In this document: in pieces, positions 58,153-62,638 of the stretch | Layout of the letters: every line of letters begins with the position of its first letter | Numbering within the stretch: position 1 is the stretch's first letter | Assembly: GCA_021847605.1 (NCBI GenBank) | Contig: JAJZQN010000021.1 | Coordinates: 1-62,638 of the forward strand | From: Pseudomonadota bacterium | GTDB lineage: Bacteria; Pseudomonadota; Alphaproteobacteria; Sphingomonadales; Sphingomonadaceae | Reading direction: 5' to 3' | DNA length: 62,638 nucleotides | Program-made: the position numbers and the translations under genes | Notes under the pieces: generated by a model | What the model was told of the DNA's origin: nothing | The model's input: the letters and a program-made list of their open reading frames with translations, nothing else | The model's database searches: none

Positions 58153-58402
58153 TCGGGCGGGTTCTGCGCTTGGTGACGTCAGGGTGCCGGGCCCGTCGAA
58201 TCGGGGCAGCCCGCCTTGCCATCAGCCAAGCCTCGACCTCTGCCAGGTCCCATACAATACAACGTGGCGAGAGCGCGAACCGGCGGGGAAACTCGCCACG
58301 CTGCTCCATCTCGTAAATAGTGCTGTCAGCCATAGGCACCATCTCCCGCAACTGTTGCCGCCGGATTGTTCTCCGAATTTGCGTAGTTTCGATCTTTGCC
58401 AT
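58118..58402 (-). CDS. AlpA-family DNA-binding regulator
   Basis: The 94-aa winged-helix protein has the AlpA pattern: RRQQLREMVPMADSTIYEM then RGEFPRRFALSPRCIVWDL and EVEAWLMARR. It is the usual partner of P4-type integrases and may activate excision. The start is 58402 (MAKIETT), with AGGAGA upstream. A TTG three bases beyond would add little. It runs convergent to, and overlaps, the integrase tail. Confidence 0.88.
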   Translation of the reverse strand: MAKIETTQIRRTIRRQQLREMVPMADSTIYEMEQRGEFPRRFALSPRCIVWDLAEVEAWLMARRAAPIRRARHPDVTKRRTRPIKGRDQAPSGA

Positions 58403-58618
58403 CCTCAATCTCCTGCATTGCTGAGGCGATTGAGAATGATAGATGCTGATACTGGAAGCCCCTTCGAAACGCCGTGCGGTGTTTTCGGGCTATAGCGTAC
58501 ACATCGGCGGGTTCTCCCTGACTGCTAAGTGCAGCATAGGGGCGAACAGGCGCTGATGGACAAGCTCGAAACGTGTGGGCCCGCTACGAGGGCCCGCATT
58601 CAGTAAACGCGACTCCCT

Positions 58619-58670
58619 TCAAAATCCGGTTCCGCGGGGCGTGTCAGTTCGATTCCGACCATCCGCACCA
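58619..58670 (+). pseudogene. tRNA-Leu 3' half (att-like scar)
   Basis: TCAAAATCCGGTTCCGC starts in a tRNA-Leu anticodon loop (CAA anticodon), then a long variable arm, GTTCGATTCCGAC (T-arm) and CATCCGCACCA (3' acceptor strand with CCA). No matching 5' half (GCGGATG) lies upstream. The piece looks like the tRNA 3' portion that integrases copy when they insert in an anticodon loop. It may be a second, older attachment scar. Sequence between 58403 and 58618 shows no gene. Confidence 0.6.
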
Positions 58671-59099
58671 TTCTCCAATATGGATCTAGCGATATCTCTG
58701 TTCGTTGCTGGCTCTCTAGCAGAAGGCTGCAGGTTCGCCGCTGCTAACGCGCGAATCTGATCGCGGAAAGCATCCCGTCGACATTCCGCAGCTTGTTAGG
58801 TCAGCCGCAGGCATGCACAAAGTCCGGCGTGATCGACGGTCCGATCTTTACGATATGTGACACCGCGCATTCGGCAAGCAACCGAGGGTATCACGTTTCG
58901 ACAACCGGGAATGCGGGGTTTCTACGTGCGGGACGAACGCCTGACGTCGTATGAATGGCGGCTGTCCGCGGATCGATGAGCGATGGTCGATCGCCTAAGC
59001 CGCCACCGCGCGTAGGGGCTCCGCGAGTGATACGCCGATCCGCGACTCTCGTGGCCCGAACTATCGCCGGATATCGCACGCCGCGTCGTTCGAGGAGCG
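58671..59099. other. Gene-free stretch
   Basis: This 429-bp stretch has only short shadow frames with no ribosome site or family-like sequence. I see no repeat or RNA structure apart from local GC-rich hairpins. It separates the tRNA-Leu piece from the enoyl-CoA hydratase gene. Confidence 0.5.
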
Positions 59100-59930
59100 T
59101 TATAGTGATATGCTGCGCAGGATCTCCTCAAGACGCCTTTCTCCGTCCACCGTTTGGGCACCTCGCGCCAGACCGCCTCGGATCAGCGCCTCAGCCGCTG
59201 GCTCGGCGAATAGCCTGCTCCATTCCGCTTGCTCGCGCACGAACCCGGCCGCGAGATCGGGCGGCGGCAGCACACGTTTGGCTGCCTGCGCCACGCCAGC
59301 CGGCAAGGCGGCGATATGGCGGGCCAGCGTATCGACGAAATCGTCGAGCTCGGCTGCGGGCAGTGCCCGGTTGATCCAACCATACGCGGCGGCTTCCTCC
59401 GCGCTGAAGACGCCGCCTCCCAGGATGACCTCCAAAATGCGACCGCGGCTCATGCGCGTGGAAAGATATTGCATCGCGCCTCCGCTCGGCACGATGCCCA
59501 TGAGTGCCTCGACCTGGCCGAGACCGGCTCGCCCGATCGCTCCGAAGGCCATGTCACAGGCGGCTATAAACTCGGCGCCGCCACCTCGCGCAACGCCAGC
59601 GAGCTTCACGATGGTTACTTGCGGAAGCTCGCGAACCAGTTCCCCAAGCGCCTGGAAGACGTTCAAGCCGGCGGGCACATCACGCGCAATCTCGTCGAAG
59701 GCATGCGGATCGTCGATCAACGCCATGTCCACATGGGCAATGAAGAAGTCGGGAGAACCGCTCTGGAAGACGACCACGCGCGTTGCGTCATCGTCGCGAA
59801 GCTTGATCAGAAAATTCCGCAGGTCCGTCATGAGTGCGGCGTCGAGGACGTTGACCGGTGGATTTTCGATCGTGACGGTCACGACGCCCGAGTGGTGCGC
59901 GACGCGGAGTTTCTGATAGTGATCTGACAT
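59100..59930 (-). CDS. Enoyl-CoA hydratase/isomerase-family protein
   Basis: The 276-aa crotonase-fold protein has oxyanion-hole segments SPDFFIAHVDM and GVARGGGAEFIAACDM. Acidic catalytic candidates are in LGQVEALMGIVPSGGAM and ILEVILGGG. NPPVNVLDAALM opens the fold. It could hydrate, isomerise or cleave an acyl-CoA; the substrate is unknown. Codon use favours GAG and CTC more than the backbone genes do, in keeping with acquired DNA. It stands alone on its strand. Confidence 0.85.
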   Translation of the reverse strand: MSDHYQKLRVAHHSGVVTVTIENPPVNVLDAALMTDLRNFLIKLRDDDATRVVVFQSGSPDFFIAHVDMALIDDPHAFDEIARDVPAGLNVFQALGELVRELPQVTIVKLAGVARGGGAEFIAACDMAFGAIGRAGLGQVEALMGIVPSGGAMQYLSTRMSRGRILEVILGGGVFSAEEAAAYGWINRALPAAELDDFVDTLARHIAALPAGVAQAAKRVLPPPDLAAGFVREQAEWSRLFAEPAAEALIRGGLARGAQTVDGERRLEEILRSISL

Positions 59931-60418
59931 TCAAGCCTCTCGATCTTTGGCGGCGGCCGCTTTTGTCGAATCCATATCGTCTCGAGAAGGGGATCTGTAG
60001 CTCTGGAACCGGGGTAACTGTGTCACGCAAGCAGGAACGCCCGCGATGCCGGCGTCGCCGTGGCTTGCGAAGCTGAGGCACGGTTGGAATGTCTCCGGGC
60101 ATCAAGCGGGGCCTTGGCCCAAGTCAGTCGCTCTATCTCGCAGGCCTCGCAGTCGCCGGAGTGACCGACAATGTGGCTTCGCGACCTGATGCCGTTGACC
60201 GATTGGGCAACGATGATTCGCAGTGATCGCGGCGCTGGTTAACTGGCAGGCGCGACGGCGTTCCGCATTACGCGACACAGCAAGTCATTTTGCGGAGCTA
60301 CTAGCGCGTCCGGAGGATTGCTAACCCGACTAGGAGGCCAGTGCGACAAGCCCACCACGAAGCTGCTCGCATCGCGGACGAACCGCAGCGCCTCGTCCGA
60401 GCAGTACCAGGAGTCCCC
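59931..60418. other. Gene-free stretch upstream of the secreted protein
   Basis: This 488-bp stretch holds only frames that overlap in opposite senses and lack ribosome sites. I see no RNA gene or repeat in it. It must hold promoters for the crotonase gene (leftward) and for the secreted-protein/amidohydrolase pair (rightward). Confidence 0.5.
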
Positions 60419-60763
60419 GTGCTACGCCTTGTCGCCAGTAAACGCGCCGCTCTCGTATCCGTTGGCATCGTTACGACGCTCTGCATGGGTTTCGTGGGAG
60501 ACGAGGCGAGCGCCCAAGGCTGGAATCGGAAGCAACGCGAGGACGCGCGCACCTGCGAAAGCTTCGGCAACAGGTACGGCACACCCGCCTTCAGCGATTG
60601 TATGTTGGCGCAGCAGCACAGACGCGACACCAAGCAACTCCGCTCGATTGAGGAGACCGAAAGGCTCTCACAGATCGCCAAGGACGGCCAGATCATGGCC
60701 GAACGGGCGCGCCAGCAGCGTTGCGAGCGAAACCCGGACCGCCGCGAATGCCGACGGCGATAG
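60419..60763 (+). CDS. Small secreted protein, unknown function
   Basis: The frame opens at 60341, but a GTG at 60419 follows AGGAG with six-base spacing and starts a good signal peptide (LVSVGIVTTLCMGFVGDEASA, cut near ASAQG). The mature ~80 residues are charged, with two Cys in RTCESFGNRYGTPAFSDCML and a final Cys pair (RCERNPDRREC). The spacing suggests disulfides in the periplasm. It ends 49 bp before the amidohydrolase start, so the two may form an operon. Confidence 0.55.
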   Translation: MLRLVASKRAALVSVGIVTTLCMGFVGDEASAQGWNRKQREDARTCESFGNRYGTPAFSDCMLAQQHRRDTKQLRSIEETERLSQIAKDGQIMAERARQQRCERNPDRRECRRR

Positions 60764-60811
60764 TTGCGCGGTACTCAGAACCATTTCGAATATCTTAGGG
60801 GCGATTGTAAA

Positions 60812-62554
60812 ATGATCAGGAAAGCATTGATCGGTTTCGTGGCGATTGCGTGGTTCTCCGCAGTTCAGGCGCAGCCGGCGCCGGAGAACACCGGCGCTGA
60901 TCTGATCGTTTTCAACGCCAAGATCTTCACTGGCAACCGTGCCCAGCCCGAGGCGACGGCATTGGCCGTCAAGGACGGCCGAATCTATTCGGTCGGCCCC
61001 GATGCGGCCATCCTCGCCCTGAAGAACCCTACGACTACGGTGATCGATGCCCACAGCCGTAGGGTCGTGCCTGGCATTGTCGATGCCCATATCCATGTCC
61101 TCAATGACTTGGCCTTCAACTACAATGTCCGCTGGGATGGCGTGCCGACGCTGCGCCAGGCATTGACGATGCTTCGCGAGCAGGCCGGACGCACACCGGA
61201 AGGTCAGTGGGTCAAGGTAATCGGAGGTTGGTCCCCTTATCAGTTCAAGGAGAACCGATTCCCGACGCTGGACGAGCTACACGAAGCGGTGCCCAATCAC
61301 CCTGCGATCGTGCAATATGCGTACAATCAGGCCTTCCTGAACAAGCAGGCGATGACGGCGCTCGGCGTGGGGACCGATCGGTTTCCGAAGCTCGACGGCG
61401 TCGAAATCGAAAAAGACGGTCGCGGTAACCCCACCGGCGTGGTCCACGGCTACACGTGGCTGTTTCTAGCTCTGGAAGCCATGGTTCCGCAGCCCAGTTT
61501 CGACGAACAGGTGAGTTCGCTGGCTTATAGCGTTCACGGCCTGAACCGGTTCGGCGTGACCTCGATTATCGATAACGGCGGCAGGTGGCCATACCCTGAG
61601 GCGCAGGCAAGGGTAAACGTGCTTGCTCGCGACAACCACCTCAATGTGCGCATGCCTTTTGTGGATCTGCAACTTGGCAACGGCGGGCCGGTGAACATGG
61701 TGGATCTGGAGCTTGATGCGATCACAAAGACAGCACCGATCAGCCCCGGACAAAACCTGCACCCCGCCTTGGCGCATGGGCATGAGTATCGTGGGGCCGG
61801 CGAGGTATTGAGTGGGGAAGTGCACGACCACGAGAATTTCGACCGCCCGGCGGTCGTCATCGAGCCTGAGAAGATGCGGCGCTTTGTCGAGGAGGACGTG
61901 AAGAAGCTGGTCGAGCGGCGCATCACGTTCCGCATGCACATCAGCTACGACGAGAACATCTCTCCCTTCCTCGATGCTCTGGAGAAGGTGAACGAAACGG
62001 TTCCGCTCGATGGCCTGCGGTGGAGCCTCGAACACGCCGAGACTATCAGTCCGCAGAACATCGCTCGGGTGAACAAGCTGGGGGGCGGTATTGCGCTGGA
62101 TGGCAAGATGGCGCTGCACGCCGATGGCTTCATCAAGACATATGGTCGGGAGAAAGCCCTGGAGACGCCGCGCCTTCGTATGCTCATCGACAGCGGCATC
62201 CCGCTGGCGATGACGACCGACGCCTTCCGGGCAGCGACGTTCAATCCGTGGATTGGCATAAGCTGGATGGTGACCGGCAGGTCCGTGTCCGGATCCCAAG
62301 CGCTCGCCAAGGATAACCGGCTTACCCGAGCCGAGGCGCTGAAACTGTTCACCATCGGAGGGGCCTGGTTCATGAACGCAGAAGCAGAAATCGGCGCCAT
62401 CGCTCCCGGATATTTGGCGGACTTCGCGGTGCTCGACAGGGATTATTTCGCCGTGCCGGAAGACCAGATCAAGTCGGTCTCCTCTGTCCTTACTGTCATG
62501 AACGGCAAGGTCGTCTGTCCGTCGTCAGAACATTTGGCGCAACTCGCGGCGTAA
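60812..62554 (+). CDS. Secreted amidohydrolase (YtcJ-like)
   Basis: The 580-aa metal-dependent hydrolase has a signal peptide (KALIGFVAIAWFSAVQAQ). The first metal motif is DAHIHV with H93 and H95. Further likely ligands are the His in FRMHISYDE, the His in SLEHAETI and the Asp in TTDAFRA. The N-terminal ADLIVFNAKIFTGNRAQPE and the C-terminal GAIAPGYLADFAVLDRDYF bracket the barrel, as in the YtcJ/amidohydrolase-3 family. The substrate is unknown. The start is 60812; the frame begins at 60764 but has no ribosome site there. Confidence 0.85.
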   Translation: MIRKALIGFVAIAWFSAVQAQPAPENTGADLIVFNAKIFTGNRAQPEATALAVKDGRIYSVGPDAAILALKNPTTTVIDAHSRRVVPGIVDAHIHVLNDLAFNYNVRWDGVPTLRQALTMLREQAGRTPEGQWVKVIGGWSPYQFKENRFPTLDELHEAVPNHPAIVQYAYNQAFLNKQAMTALGVGTDRFPKLDGVEIEKDGRGNPTGVVHGYTWLFLALEAMVPQPSFDEQVSSLAYSVHGLNRFGVTSIIDNGGRWPYPEAQARVNVLARDNHLNVRMPFVDLQLGNGGPVNMVDLELDAITKTAPISPGQNLHPALAHGHEYRGAGEVLSGEVHDHENFDRPAVVIEPEKMRRFVEEDVKKLVERRITFRMHISYDENISPFLDALEKVNETVPLDGLRWSLEHAETISPQNIARVNKLGGGIALDGKMALHADGFIKTYGREKALETPRLRMLIDSGIPLAMTTDAFRAATFNPWIGISWMVTGRSVSGSQALAKDNRLTRAEALKLFTIGGAWFMNAEAEIGAIAPGYLADFAVLDRDYFAVPEDQIKSVSSVLTVMNGKVVCPSSEHLAQLAA

Positions 62555-62589
62555 ATTAGCGGAGTGCGGGCCTCGTCTGGGGGTTGATG

Positions 62590-62638
62590 TTAGGCGGCGA
62601 GCTTGCGGTGAAGCAAGCGCCGATGTTCGATGGTCTGC
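62590..62638 (-). CDS. 3' end of a minus-strand gene cut by the window edge
   Basis: Read leftward, the last codons give QTIEHRRLLHRKLAA and a TAA stop at 62592-62590. The 5' part is outside the window. The basic tail is of the sort seen in transposases, and the preceding gene is in acquired DNA, but 15 residues cannot assign a family. Confidence 0.4.
   Translation of the reverse strand, partial: QTIEHRRLLHRKLAA

Overview
The window is a high-GC chromosomal segment of an alphaproteobacterium, most likely a sphingomonad (family Sphingomonadaceae, Sphingobium-like). I infer this from the product sequences (CckA-type kinase, GTA-type holin, the ctaC-D-B-G-E order, and a B3 metallo-beta-lactamase with Glu in the first metal-ligand position) and from many short palindromic intergenic repeats. 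About 56.6 kb is ordinary chromosomal backbone. The last 6 kb, downstream of guaA, looks like acquired DNA.

Layout. 0-8.5 kb: tRNA-Glu(UUC), recJ, and the overlapping outer-membrane assembly pair tamA-tamB. 8.5-16 kb, minus strand: a transglutaminase-like protein, recA, a stand-alone receiver, the hybrid kinase cckA, a DUF2062 membrane protein, smpB and dapA. 16-20.7 kb: a soluble lytic transglycosylase, greB, and a divergent ampR / class B3 beta-lactamase pair with a palindromic T-N11-A box between them. 20.7-25.3 kb: a FlbD-like small protein, a soluble chemoreceptor-like protein, a PPK2 kinase and aspS. 25.3-29.2 kb: rnd, an I78-type inhibitor lipoprotein, a DUF4440 protein and a diguanylate cyclase. 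29.2-37.6 kb, minus strand: the aa3 cytochrome oxidase cluster (ctaC, ctaD, ctaB, a 45-aa membrane protein, ctaG, ctaE, surf1), followed by thrC and a methyltransferase. 37.9-41.8 kb: pyrE, pdxJ, acpS, lepB and an AI-2E family membrane protein. 41.8-42.7 kb: an endolysin/holin pair resembling a gene-transfer-agent release cassette. 42.7-45.2 kb: a LysR regulator divergent from an acetate/succinate CoA-transferase. 45.2-46.4 kb: a gene-poor stretch with an 18-codon ORF behind a perfect Shine-Dalgarno sequence, then a lipoprotein. 46.7-56.6 kb: rpsM-rpsK-rpoA-rplQ, an S9A peptidase, a TagF-like transferase, a secreted protein, a Tet-type MFS pump and guaA.

Accessory end. The 3' end of guaA (a known island attachment site), a repeat-rich leader, a P4-type tyrosine integrase and a convergent AlpA-type regulator form the left edge of an integrated element. 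Behind it lie a 3' half of a tRNA-Leu gene (an att-like scar), an enoyl-CoA hydratase homologue, a small secreted protein, a secreted amidohydrolase and the last 15 codons of a gene cut by the window edge. The right end of the island is not in the window.

Most notable: the AmpR/B3-lactamase module with its predicted operator and Glu116-type active site; the candidate GTA lysis cassette; the perfect-SD mini-ORF; the repeated 13-bp sites beside the integrase; and the tRNA-Leu half gene. I found no CRISPR array, rRNA operon, complete insertion sequence or replication origin. All family assignments come from reading motifs; no database search was run.
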